Source of the DNA: Fremontodendron californicum
Taxonomy: Eukaryota > Streptophyta > Magnoliopsida > Malvales > Malvaceae
NCBI GenBank assembly: GCA_030761205.1
Contig: JAULJL010000004.1
Coordinates: 20,743,172 to 20,807,171, forward strand
DNA length: 64,000 nt
Direction: 5' to 3'
The number at the start of each line of letters is the position of its first letter. Position 1 is the stretch's first letter. Below, in pieces: positions 19,831 through 32,300 of this stretch. Below the pieces are notes generated by a model, which searched no databases, had not been told where the DNA came from, and was given only the letters and a program-made list of their open reading frames with translations. A program made the position numbers and the translations under genes.

Positions 19831-22303
19831 AAAAAAAATAATATGATGCTGTGCACATGGAAATTCGAATGATTTCAAGTGTAAAAATAGAAATTCTATA
19901 TATCTATGTCCCCTGAGAATTGCTTTTCAAAGAGAATAGTCATGCTTGATATGATGAATGGCCATCTTTCATGTTCCTTTCACTAAGAAGAAATTATCCT
20001 TAGTCACCCCTTTGAGCCTTAGGAATTATTTCTTTCTTTAAACGTTGATCAAGGATCACCCTTTACACTGGAGGGCAAATGCGAGGAAAGATAATCAAAA
20101 ATCAAGACAAAAAGAAAGCCATCTAAAAATGTGGCAAATGAAAACCAATAAAGTGAAAAAGAAGAAAAGAAAGTCCAAAAAGGGACAAATGTTTCAAGAA
20201 CGAATTCTCCTCAGGAAATGATCCTTGATCCAATCACCCTTAAACACATTTTGGGCCTATTTATCCTTTCTTTCTAAACCTAAACCTTGGCCTACATTAC
20301 ATGCTTTAAAAGCCCATTTTGATCAAGCATGGATATTTAATTTGAAAGGTTATTCTCAGAATTCATCCCATCTTTTGAATTGATATTTTTACCTTGGAAG
20401 CATTTAGAATTCTCAGATGCATGGTAGAATAAAAAAATAGAAATGAAAAAAAAAAGAATGTAAAAGGAGAGGTTTAAGCCAAAAACCCGCAAAGGGTGAC
20501 TTAATACCGAATGGAGGACACTTGAGTTGAAAACCCACAAAGGGTCGCTCAAGTACTAATCAGAGCTTGAATCAATGCTCCGTGTAAAGGGGGAGAAAGT
20601 ATCTGACAATCAGAGGAAAGGGGGAAACAACTCAGTCTGATGTAACTACAGAAGCTAAGAGGTTACCCAAGTGAATTGCTCGTTCAAGAGAAATTTCAGA
20701 TGGTCTGAAAAGGGAGGGGTCCAAGATATTCCGCATCCGGGGCATCTACAGCATATAACCTTACATTTGTTTCTTATATCCTTGATATTTATTATTTTTA
20801 AAATATTTCTTGCCATAAATTCTTGTTATCCTTTTCATGACAATTTTTGCTTGATTCATATTCTCTTTCATATACTTTTGAGATGCATTATGGTTGTTAT
20901 TAAATTGAATGATGATTAGTAAAAAAAATCTTTAAATAAAGGGATTTCGAAGTATTACTAAGGAATAGATTTAAATCTTGAGAAAGGTTTTGAAAGTACA
21001 CCAAGCAAAGAAAACAGTGAATGTGGTGGAAACTCCATCACGGAGTCAGAAAATCTGTGAACTTTAGCGAAAGACATAAACTCAGACTGTTTGACAAGAT
21101 ATCTTGAGTGAAGAATTTCTTAAGTGGGGCATCAATGAACAATTGAAGACTCTGTCATGAAGTCAGATAATCTGTGAACCTCAAAGAAACCATGGATTAG
21201 AAATCTTGGCACAATCATTTGATTGCATTTATTTTTAGGAAACATACAAGCATTTGCAAAGCATGACATTCTCATCATTGCATTTAGCTAACAGTGCAGA
21301 AATCAGGGAAACTTGGACTTCCCCAAAGAGAACTCGTTTTGCTTCTCAAAAGATTCAGACTCTGAGATCGCCATCGAGGTATTTCCTTCTGTTTTAAATT
21401 GGATTCATTTTGTTTATCAGACGAGTCGAGCCTTGAGACCGTCGTCAAGGTATTTTCAAATCACAGTTTTAAAGACCTTCGAGCATCAATTTTAAAGACC
21501 TTCGAGCACCAGTTTTAAAGACCTTCGGGCACCAGTTTTAAAGACCTACGGGCACCAATTTTAAAGACCTTCGGGCACCAATTTTAAAGATCTTCGGGCA
21601 CCAATTTTAAAGACCTTCGGGCACCAATTTTAAAGACCTTCGGGCACCAGCTTTAAAGACCTTCGTGCACCAATTTTAAAGACCTTCGGGCACCAATTTT
21701 AAAGACCTTCGGGCACCAGCTTGAAAGACCTTCGGGCACCAATTTTAAAGACCTTCGGGCACCAATTTGAAAGACCTTCGGGCACCAGTTTTAAAGACCT
21801 TCAGGCACCAATTTTAAAGACCTTCGGGCACCATTTTTAAAGATCTTCGGGCACCAGTTTTAAAGACCTTCGGGCACCAATTTTAAAAACCTTCGGGCAC
21901 CAGTTTTAAAGACCTTCGGGCACTAGCTTTAAAGACCTTCGGGCACTAGTTTTAAAGACCTTCGGCACCAGTTTTAAAGAACTTCGGGCATCAGTTTTAA
22001 AGACTTCCGGGCACCATTTTATAGACCTTCGGGCACCAACTTTTTTGACCTTCGGGCACTATTCTTAAGACCTTTGGGCATAATTTTTTCTTTTGAAAAT
22101 TGAATCCGTTTCCTTATGACGGGTCGAGCCTTGATTAGTCAGGGAATTCAATTTAGGACAAATCTTCAATTTACAGCTTTTTCGAAAAAAAATGAAGAAA
22201 TGAAAATTGAAAAACCCCTTTCCCTTTCCCTCACATGTGATTTCACTGACCGTACAATATTAGTGTTCATTTATCTTTGCCTGATTCCTAATTCTCAGGA
22301 TTA
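19831..22303 (+). other. E1 3' UTR
   Basis: Non-coding, 2.5 kb. A paired conserved block (AAAACCCGCAAAGGGTGAC at 20482, AAAACCCACAAAGGGTCGC at 20529) lies about 650 nt after the pol stop. The 23-bp array (21464-22087) lies near the end. The remaining sequence matches the E2 3' UTR. I see no gene. Confidence 0.8.
21464..22087 (+). repeat. 23-bp tandem array, about 27 copies
   Basis: The unit TTTTAAAGACCTTCGGGCACCAA is repeated head to tail with no unique spacers and scattered point variants. It sits about 220 bp before the polypurine tract. E2 has the same unit type (47038-47466, about 19 copies). Confidence 0.95.
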
Positions 22304-22319
22304 GCCAAAGAGGCACAGC
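22304..22319 (+). other. E1 polypurine tract
   Basis: GCCAAAGAGGCACAGC directly precedes the 3' LTR. A C interrupts the G run that is GAGGGG in E2 and H. Confidence 0.8.
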
Positions 22320-25300
22320 TGTAGACACCTAATTTTGTCCGGACCACTAAAACAGGTATGTTTTCTTCCTAAATTGAGGTTTCAGAATGTAAAAAGATTT
22401 TTTTTATCCTGCAGGTGGTACTCCTAGACTTAGTTTAAGAGGGTGAGCATAAAAAGTCAAAGTCAAAAAAAGTCAACCTCAAAAAAGTCAATCCCAAAAA
22501 GTCAACCGCAAAAAGTCAACTACTAAAAAAGTAAACCCACTCTCAAAATCAATATTTGAAGTTCAATTGAAAAATGGTGAAAGAATTTTGATAATCCGAG
22601 GTCTACATTTAAAGATACGGAGTTCGGAAGTTGGGTTACGGAGATTCAGTAGAAAGGAAACCCTAATCCGAGAAATTTAGGGAAAAGTGCTTAAACAATC
22701 GAATTGGTCAAAATTGGAGGTTCCAAATGAAAGATAAGCACTGACTACGGGTAATGGAAAAGCCACTTGAAAGAAAAATCGAAAGAAAAGTCAATCCGGG
22801 AGAAAACCGAGAATTAGGGTTTTTGGTGGATTTCGGTGAAATCGGGAAGAATCACAGAAATGGCCCGACTTGGTAAGACCAAAGCCCCCAATGGATGAGG
22901 AATGATTAAAAAGGGATAGCCCAAGGTTCATCTTGAAGAAAATTGGACTTGTTTTGTGCAAAATCGGGTTTCGGAGGTAAAAGGGCAAAATTGGAAAATT
23001 TGGGAAAAATAGTAAATGGACTCCAAAAATTCTAAAAATTTGCAAATATCATTCTTAAATCATTTGGAAGATATTGGCAAAATAAAATCTTGATTCGGAG
23101 TTCGTTTGCAAAATGGCCAAATCCCGGGTCTCTAATGTAGTAATTCAAAAAGGAAAATCCCGAAAAAATAGCAGATGAACTCCAAATCTTCTGAAAATTT
23201 GCAAATATCATTTTTAAATTATTTGAAAGATATAGGTGAAAGAAAATCTTGATTCGGAGTTCATTTGCAAAATGGCCAAATCCCGGGCTTCCTATGCAAT
23301 AATTCAAGAAGCTAAATCCCGGAAAAATAGCAAATTGACTCCCAAAATTCTGAAATTTTGCAAATCTCATTTGTAAATTATTTGGAAGATATTGGCAAAA
23401 TAAAATTTTGATTCGGAGTTCGTTTGCAAAATGGCCAAATCTCGAGCTCCTATGCAGTAATTCAAGTAGATAAATCCCGAAAAAATACCAAATGAGTACC
23501 AAAAATTATGAAAACTTCCAGATCACACTTTTAAATTATTTGGAAGAGATTGGTGAAGAAAAATCTTGATTTGGAGCTCGTTTAAAAAAATGGTAAAATG
23601 TAGGGGCATGAAAGGGCATTTTTGGAAGAAAAAATCCAAATAAATAGCAAAAGGACTCGGAAAATTTTGAAAACTTCCAGAATTCAATATTTTATTATTT
23701 TGAAAATATTAAAAAAATAAAATTTGAATTTGGAGTCCGTTTTCCATTTATTTGCATCCGTGGGGCAAAACAATAATTTCACCCAAGCAACCGAAAAAAG
23801 GTCTTCTTTGGGCCTTTCAAAAAATCAGACTTGGGCTGAAAAAGAGAGTGCTGGCTTGACAAGGCCCAAAGGAAGGAGGAAGCTTCTGATTTTTCAATCA
23901 AATGGTCAAGAATTAAGAGTTAGTTAGAGATTCTTTTTGATCAAGCCATTGTGATTAAGCCACATAGGCTAAGGAAGAATGTCAACATTATTCTTGAACA
24001 GCTGTAATTATGGACATCTGCTATGCTAATCTAAGGGTGATAATTTCATGACTTTTCACCTTGAATTACTAGCCATTTGATGGAAATTGGTTAGGATGAA
24101 AATGACAACATCCTTGCATGAGAGAGATGGGCATTCGGCCAGCCTTAAGGGAGGGGGCAGAATTGATTTTGATTCACTTGATTTTTTCAAAATTCTCTTA
24201 TTTTTGCTTAGTTTTTCTCTCTTTGGTTGAATGAAAAAGAAAAAGTTTAGAAAAGAAAGGAAAGTTTGAAGAGATAAAGCTTGAAATATAGCTTCTTGAG
24301 GTTGCTCTTGAGCACCAACTCTTGCACTTTCTTGATTTTCCATTCTTATTTTTGCTATTTTGATTATCATTTGGTGAGTTTTTCTTTTTAAATAAGTTTT
24401 TTTTATTGTTCTTCTTAAGTTCTTTCTTCATCTCTTTCTTAAATATTTTTTTACAATTTTTTTCTTATTTTTCTTTAATGGCCGACTGGCCTACATTTTT
24501 CTTATTATGGTTGCTGTTTTTGCTTTAATTTATCATGTTATTTATGTTATTTTCTTTAATCTTGATGTTTTAAGTGTTATTCTACTTCATATACTTGAGT
24601 CATATTTTAATTTGGTTGCTTTGTTTGTTGCCATTTATGATTTAAATATCATGTTCTTGCATTTTTAATTTTCTGTTTTCACAATGTTTAAATTTGTTGA
24701 TGTTTTATATTTAGTATATCAAGTGTTTGTGAAAATGCTTGTGAGTATCTATACCTTGTGTTTGCATGATTTGAGTTTTATATTTTAGTTGAGCATGTTA
24801 GTATATCAAGTGTTTGTGAAAATGCTTGTTTGGTTTTAGTATTTCTACTTTGTGTTTGCATGATTTGAGTGTTATATTTTAGTTGAGCATGTTAGTATAT
24901 CAAGTGTTTGTGAAAATGCCATGCTTGTTGGAGCTTGAGGCCATTCGGCTACTCCATGTGTTTTACATTGTATGTGCATTTTTGCCATGTTAGTTGGTAG
25001 GTTTTGCATTTGCATGACATTTGATTGAGTATTTGGTTTAAGTATACCAAGTGTTTGTGAAAATGCCATGCTTGTTGGAGCTTGAGGCCATTCGGCTACT
25101 CCATGTGTTTTGCATTGTGTGTTGCATTTTTGCTATGTTAGTTGATAGGTTGGCATTTGCATGATATTTGGTTGAGTTTTTGGTTTAAGCATGCTTTGTG
25201 TTTTTGTTATTGCCATGCATATTTTAGATGTTAGGTTAGGTTTATTTTGCCATGCATGTTCATGCATTTTAGACCTAGCTTGCATTAAATGCCATGCAAG

Positions 25301-27518
25301 TTCATTTAGGTCTAGGTCACTATATTGATGCCATTCATTTTTTCATGACATTTAGGTTTAAACTCATGCATTTCATGCATCATATTTGCTGTAATTTTTC
25401 ATGCATTTCATGTTCATGCCACTTGAATAATGACTTAGGCCAATTAATGGTTCAAAGTCATGCTCTCTTGAGCACACTTGTGAAAAATTAAGGTTTGTCA
25501 AATTGATTATTCTACCTTTGTGATTTTTTTTTTTACTTATCCAATTTTTGTCTAACTTTCAAAAAGTCCTAGCTACTGTTTGTGAGTCATTTTGTGAGTT
25601 TTAAATATTTTTACTTTGATTTTTAAATGATTTTATCAAAGGCAAAAATGTATTTTGACAAAACAGTTTTTTTCACCCAGTACTCGTACTTTTCCGATTT
25701 TTCTGGGCATTCATCTTTAATCAGAAAATTAAGATGATTTTTTCACGTGTATTTTTACATGTCATGAGTCTCCAATATTGTTTTTAGATTTTTTTGAATT
25801 TGTAAAAATAGGATAAAAAATCGTGGCTTAAAACTGGACAGTGGTGTCAGAATTGAATTTGAAGGAAAATCATTTTTTCTGTTTTGGTTAAGTTACCTAG
25901 AGGGAGCTGATTAGGAAGTTTAGCTACTGACTTAGGGTAGTTTCTAAGCCTTTTTAAACTCAAAAAATTATTTTTTAAGTCTCGGGTTAAGGGTGGTCAA
26001 GTCCGGGATTTTAAACTTAGGAAATTAGAGCCATTTAAAAAAAGGTTTAGCCTAGTTTTTATTTTTAATCTAAGCTTTTCAAAATTGTTTTCAAACAATC
26101 ACAAAGTATTTTGGTTTTAGAATATTTAATTTGACATATTTTCCTAAGGTAGCCGGATATCTTTTTAGATATACGGATTTACTTAATTAAAGGAAAAAAT
26201 ACATTTTCATGCATTGCATTTTCCATATTAATGCATTTTATATAATATGTGATTTTTGCTATGATAATTTCTATGATATTTTTATGATTTTGAGTTATGT
26301 TATATTGTTTATTATATGATTTGAAATATTTCATGATATCCTATGCTTTTTTATTTATTTTTTGGTTATATTATTTAGCATATACTATGTTCATGCATTA
26401 TTATTTTCATTTTTATTTCCATGCATATTATATGATAGCATTATTTTATATTCCATGACATTTAAATTATATGCCATATCATTCATATTTGCCATGTCAT
26501 TCAAATTATTTCATTTCATATAAAATATATTATGTTACTTAGGTCATTTCATTTAGGATATATATATATTATGTCATTTAGGATATTTTATTTCATTTAA
26601 AATATATCATATGATTTAGGATATTACATTTCATATAGAATATATTATGTTACTTATCCTTTCATTTCATTTAGAATATGTCATATAACTTAGGATAGTT
26701 CATTTCATTTAGAATATGCTAAGGCATTTAAATTATATCATATCATTTATGATGCATTATATTATTTAGATTTTGCCATGTCATTTTATTTATGACATGC
26801 ATATACATATTCATATATTTTAAAATGTTTTCAAAAGGATAATGATTTTTCAATAAAAAATAAAGATATTCCTGAGTTAAAATAATTCATGAGTTCTCTA
26901 TCGGGTTTGCTGGAGGGAATATCATCAATTATCATTAATAAAGGCATATATTTCTTTCAAAAAAATGAGAATGATTCGGAAAGTTTTCCAAAAATAATAA
27001 AAATTTCTATATTTTGCCACGTTTGTTGGGGAATATAGGAAAATTTTGAATTTATAAATTCCGGATCATTTTCAATTAAAAATGGAATTATTTTTCTTTA
27101 AATTGGGAATTAACTTGAAATACTAAAGTTAAAACCAACTTTTTACCGAGACTAGAGATAACACACGATTAATAAGGTACCGTTTTATACGGGCATTGTG
27201 GGGGTGCTAATCCATCCCCGCACGTAACCGAGTCCCGAACCCGTTTCTTTGATTTCTCTGGTTTAAACGCAGACTTGAAACTGGTTTTAAAAATGTTTTA
27301 ATTATTTTTAAAATATTTTATAAAATCGATTTTAATAGGTGGCCGATCACACCTAGCTTAAAAAGATTGGTGGCGACTCCACATCTTTTTCAAGGTCATT
27401 TTCAAAACCTTCATTTTTCTAGAGGAATTAAGTCGACTTTTTCTCGGTTTTTTTTAATGTCACACTTAACGAATAATAAAGTCTTGCGATGAGACTCGTT
27501 ATTTTTTAGGTTGCAACA
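22320..27518 (+). repeat. E1 3' LTR (5,199 bp)
   Basis: TGTAGACACC to GGTTGCAACA. Same internal layout as the 5' copy: 158-159-bp subrepeats anchored at 23094, 23253, 23412, 23570 and 23729; an AT-rich CATTTAG-type stretch (about 26380-26790); and the primer-site core at 27371-27381. It is followed by TCCAG and by H coding sequence. Confidence 0.95.
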
Positions 27519-28440
27519 TCCAGGCATAGTCAATACAGTCTTTCTCCATTGTCAATCAATAATAACCTGCCCTCATTATCTACCTAGCCATCATGTGACC
27601 ATTCGCATGTGGCCCACAAATTCCATCACGCACTTCTTCCAGTATCTTCTTTGCTTCTACGACGTCAACACATCTCGAAAACACCAGATCTCGGCTCTTC
27701 TTATACAATATTTCTCCATCAAGGAAGAAACCGATAGCCAATCTTCGGACTAGCCGTTTATCATTATCTGAGGCTTGTTCTGGGTACCGCTGATATTTGA
27801 CATATTGCATGATGTCATAATACCAAGGCTGACCATCAACTTCTTCTTCAACATCTAAACAATGCGCTGAAGACCCTTTCACATTCAACTTGATTGGTTG
27901 AATCTCAGCATTTGCATCCAGCTTAAACATCGCAGCCAAAGTGGCTTAAGCATCAGCCATATGATTTTCCTCTCGGGGCAGGTGTTGAAACCAAATCTTC
28001 TCAAATTGCTTGATTAACTCAATTACGTATTTCTGGTATAGGATCAACTTCGAATCCCTCGTCTCCTATTCTACCTTCAACTGGTAAATGGCCAAAGCTG
28101 AATCACCATATACTTCCAACACATCAATCTTTCTTTCAATCGCTGCTTGCAAGCCCATGACGCATGCCTCATACTCACCCATATTGTTGGTGAAATTAAA
28201 ATCCAATCTTGTAGTAATTGGATAATATTGACCATCTGGGGATATCAAGACTACCCTAATCCCATGCCCAAAATCATTAGAAGCTCCATCAAAGAACATC
28301 TTCCAGGGTTTTTCTTCACACTCTTCATCATCTCCCTCTAAAACGGCTATCAAATCCTCATTTAGGAAATCAAATTGCATTGGCTCATATTCTTCAGAAG
28401 CCCGATCTGCCAGGAATGCGGTTATCACACTTCCTTTTAT
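27519..28440 (-). pseudogene. H second RNase H, linker and integrase zinc-finger start
   Basis: The minus strand from about 28428 encodes an RNase H fold with FFDGASND, NNMGEYEAC, YGDSALA and, after stops, NHMADA. The catalytic D, E, D, D positions are all recognisable. Stops fall at about 28066 and 27948 (ADA-stop-ATL). The linker (QPWYYDIMQYVK, LVRRLAIGFFLDGEILYK) and the zinc-finger His pair (PHANGHMMAR) follow. The piece ends at DCIDYA, where E1 inserted; the Cys pair is at 2400. Confidence 0.9.
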
Positions 28441-29372
28441 TGCTTTTTTGAGTCACATAGACAATGTCATATTAGGACAAAGTGACTTGCCAGCTTGCAA
28501 TTCTTCCTGATAACGAAGGCTTCTAAAAAATGTACTTCAGAGGATCTAACCTTGCTATAAGCCATGTTGTATTGTACAACATGTACTGCCTGAGTCTATG
28601 AGCTATCCACAGTAGAGCGCAACACATCTTTTCTAGTGATGAGTGTCTGGATTCATAGTCAGTGAAATTTTTACTCAAATAATAGATGGCATGCTCTTTC
28701 TTCCCCGTTTCATCTTATTGCCCCAAAACATATCCCATGGATTTCTCAGACACCGTCAAACACAGAATCAAAGACTTTCCTGGAACTGGAGAAACCAACA
28801 CTGGAGCATTTGATAGGTATTCTTGAACTTTATCAAATGCTTCCTGACATTCTTCAATCCATTCACCAGTATCCTGCTTGCGATGGATCTTGAAGATAGG
28901 ATCACATTTGAAGGTGAGCTGGGAAATAAAGCGTGATATGTAGTTCAACCTTCCCAAGAAACCTCTCACTTCTTTTTGCGTACGAGAGGGAGACAGAATC
29001 TGAAGCGCCCATATTTTATCTGGATCCACTTCGATTCCTCTATCACTAACCATGAAAACCCAACAACTTGCCAGACTTGACATCGAATGTACACTTGGCA
29101 AGATTCGATCTCAGCCAAAACTTTCTCAATCTCTCAAACAATTTCCTGAGATTGATTAAATGATATTCTTCCTTACGGGATTTTGCGATCATATCATCCA
29201 CATACACCTCAATCTCCTTATGCATCATGTCATGGAACAGAGTTACCATTGCCCTTTGGTAAGTAGCTCCAGCATTTTTCAACCCAAAAGGCATGACTTT
29301 ATAACAAAAGTTTCCCCACATTGTAACAAATGTGGTCTTCTCCATATCCTCCTAAGCCATCTTAATCGGGTT
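28441..29372 (-). pseudogene. H RT palm to degenerate RNase H
   Basis: The minus strand reads from IKMA-stop-EDMEKTTFVTMWG through MPFGLKNAGATYQRAM and the palm motif YVDD (about 29195-29206). The KEVRGFLGRLNYISRFISQL block and an RNase H region follow. Its catalytic Asp position reads LCLTVSEKSMG, so the Asp is absent here as in E1 and E2. Stops and frameshifts occur (near 29050 and 28713). The upstream RT part, including motif A, lies beyond E2 at 53630 onward. Confidence 0.9.
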
Positions 29373-32300
29373 TGTAGACACCTAATTTTGTCCGGACCCC
29401 TAAATCAAGTACATTTTATTCTTAAATTGATGTTTCTGAATGCTAAAAGGCTTTTCTCATCCTACAGGTGGTACTCCGAGACTTAGTCTAAGAAAGCAGA
29501 CAGAAAAAGTCAAACTCAAAAAAAAAAGTCCACCCCAAAGAAGTCAACCCAAAAAAGTCATCCTCGAAAAAGTCATCCACTGAAAAAGTCAACCCACTTT
29601 AAAAATCAAGATTTGAGGTTCAATTGAAAAACGGTGAAATAATTTTGATAATCCTAGGTCTACATTGAAAGATATGGAGTTCGGAAGTTAGGTTATGAGA
29701 TTCAGTAGAAAGGAAACCCTAATTCGGGAAATTTGGGGAATAGTGCTTAAGCGATCAAATTGGTCAGAATTGAAAGTCTCAAATGAAAGATAAGCACTGA
29801 CTATGGGTAATGGAGAAATTACTTGGAAGAAAAACTGATAGAAAAGTCAATTTAAAAGAAAACCGAGAATAAAGGTTTTTGGTAGATTTCGGTGAAATTT
29901 GGAAGAATTATAGAAATGGCCCAATTCGGAAGATCTAAAGCCCTTAATTGATGAGAAATTATTAAACAAGGATAGCCCAAGGCTCAGTTTGAAGAAAATC
30001 TAAAAATCAGACTTGTTTTGAGCAAAATCGGGTTTCGAAGGCAAAATGGCAAAATTAGAAAATATGGGAAAAATAGCAAATGAACTCCAAAATTTTTGAA
30101 AATTTGCAAATCTCATTCTTAAATCATTTTGAAGAGATTGGCGAAAGAAAATCTTGATTAAGAGTTATTTTGCAAAATGGCCAAATACCGGGTCTCTTCT
30201 ATAGTAATTCAAGCAGATAAATCCCGAAAAAATAGCAAACGAGTTCCAAAAATTCTGAAAATTTGCAAATATCAATTTTAAATTATTTGGAAGAGATTGG
30301 AAAAAGAAAATTTTGATTCAGAGTTCGTTTGCAAAATGGCCAAATCCCGGGTCCCCTATGTAGTAATTCAAGCAGATAAATCCCAAAAAAATAACAAATG
30401 AGCTCCAAAAATTATGAAAACTTCCAGTTCACATTTTTAAGTTATTTGGAATATATTGGTGAAGAAAATCTAGATTCGTAGCTCATTTAAAAAATGGTAA
30501 AGTTCGGGTGCATAAAAGGGGTAATTTCGAAAATAAATCCAAAATAAATAGCAAATGGACTCGAAATTTTTTGAAAACTTCCAGAATTTAGTTTTTTATT
30601 ATTTTGGAAGTATTGAAAAAAGAAAATTCAAATTTGGAGTCTGTTTCATATTTATTTAAGTTCGGGGGGGAAAAGGTCATTTCACCAAGGAAACCAAAAA
30701 GGGCAAACTTGTAATTGAGAAAAATATGAAAGAAGAAGGAATTGCTTGGATTTTTTCTTCCCTTGGTCAGCCAACATAGAGGAGAAGAAGGAAGCTTGAA
30801 CAATTTAGTTCCCTAGTCACTATCAAGCCACATGCTACCACTAACACCTTGCAAATGGTCCCCCTTCATCCAATGGCTTAGGTGCCTTTGTAGTAACCTT
30901 AGCCTTTGTATGTGTACTCAGCCTTTGTAGGAAGGGGGAGGATTTCATTTTTTTAGAGGTTTTTTGGCTGGAAACAGTAGCTAATTTAGCAAAGAAAAAG
31001 GTTTTGAAAGAAAACAAAAAAAAAAGGTTTTCAATAGAGAGCTTGAAGGTGACTAATCTCTACCAAGCTCTAGCCTAGCTTTCTTCTTGATTTCCATGGT
31101 GTTTTCTTGATTTTCTATCATGTTTTCCTACTACATTTTTATAGGAATAAAGTTTTCTAATGTTTACTTATGGTTTCATCTCTTCTTCTTCATTAAAATG
31201 GTGGAAAATAATTTTTTCTATGGTTTCATGCTATGGCCGATTATGGCATATTTACTTGCCTTATTTTTTTTTCTTTTTTCTTCCTTGCATGTTGTTGTGA
31301 AAAATGATTTTTACAAGGTTTTTAGAGTATTCTAAGGTTCTGATTTTTTACAAAATATGAAGCAAAAAAGGTTGAAATGGCTACATGATCTTGGCTAGAC
31401 CAAGTGACCATGGTTACGAGAGAGGCTATGCCCATTTTTACCTACCATGAAGCTCACCTTATACATGGTTTATTTTCTATTTTATTGAGATGGAAAGGCT
31501 TCATGATCTTGGCAAGACCAAGTGATTATGGTTAGGTGAGAGGCTATGCCCATTTGATACCAACCATGGAATTTAACTTTCCTTGTTCTACTTACTAGTT
31601 TTGCTTGTTATTTGTTTTGCATGTCTATGTTAAATCTTTTATATATATGTTCTTTACATTATTTCTATGCTATATTTACTTATATATTTCATTTTCATGC
31701 TTGATATTGCATCCTTGCATATTCGGCCATTGTTGTTCATATGCTCATGTTGTGTATTTTTTTCATGTATCATGTCTTACACGTTTGCATTTTCTTGGTT
31801 TTGTTTCATGACTATTCGGCCACTCCATTTTGTATGCCTTGCATGTGCATTTTCCTTTTGCTTCATAACTTGTTTGCATCTTTATGCCATGAACTTGTAC
31901 ATTTTGATTTTAGTATGCCATGTGCTTAAGAAAATGCTATGATAAAAATGCCATCATATTGTTCCATGACCATTCGGCAATCCCATTTTTGTTTGCCTTG
32001 CATGTGCATTTTCCTTTTCTTTCTTAACTTGTTTGCATTTCCATGCCATGAGCTTGTGCATTTTGATTTTAGTATGTTATATGCTTATGAAAATGTCATG
32101 ACATTATGCATCTTAATATGATTTGTCATGTACTTGTGTCAGTTACATAATAGGATTGCATTAGAGTCTCATGTGATCATTTGGCCTCTTCATGCATCCC
32201 TTGCCTTGTCATGCATTTGCATTTTCTTTAGGTAACATGCTTTGCATTATCATATCTTGAAATTGTGTATTAGTTTCTGTTTGTTCCAGCATTGACATTA

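Larger units (their letters stand above)
2409..27518 (+). mobile_element. E1: Ogre/Tat-type Ty3-gypsy element (about 25 kb)
   Basis: E1 is bounded by TG...CA LTRs and the pair TCTAG/TCCAG. Order: LTR (2409-7584), H flank fragment (7585-7899), partial LTR (7900-9379), tRNA-Arg primer site, leader, ORF1, gag-pro, intron, RT-RH, second RNase H, integrase, 3' UTR with 23-bp array, polypurine tract, LTR (22320-27518). The great length, LTRs over 5 kb, ORF1 before gag, pro-RT intron, second RNase H and tRNA-Arg priming together are diagnostic of Ogre. Stops, frameshifts and an RT deletion make it non-autonomous now. Confidence 0.95.

Noticed and set aside
21464..22087. A CRISPR-like look of evenly spaced 23-bp repeats
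   Set aside because: Repeats are head to tail without unique spacers, inside a plant retrotransposon UTR.
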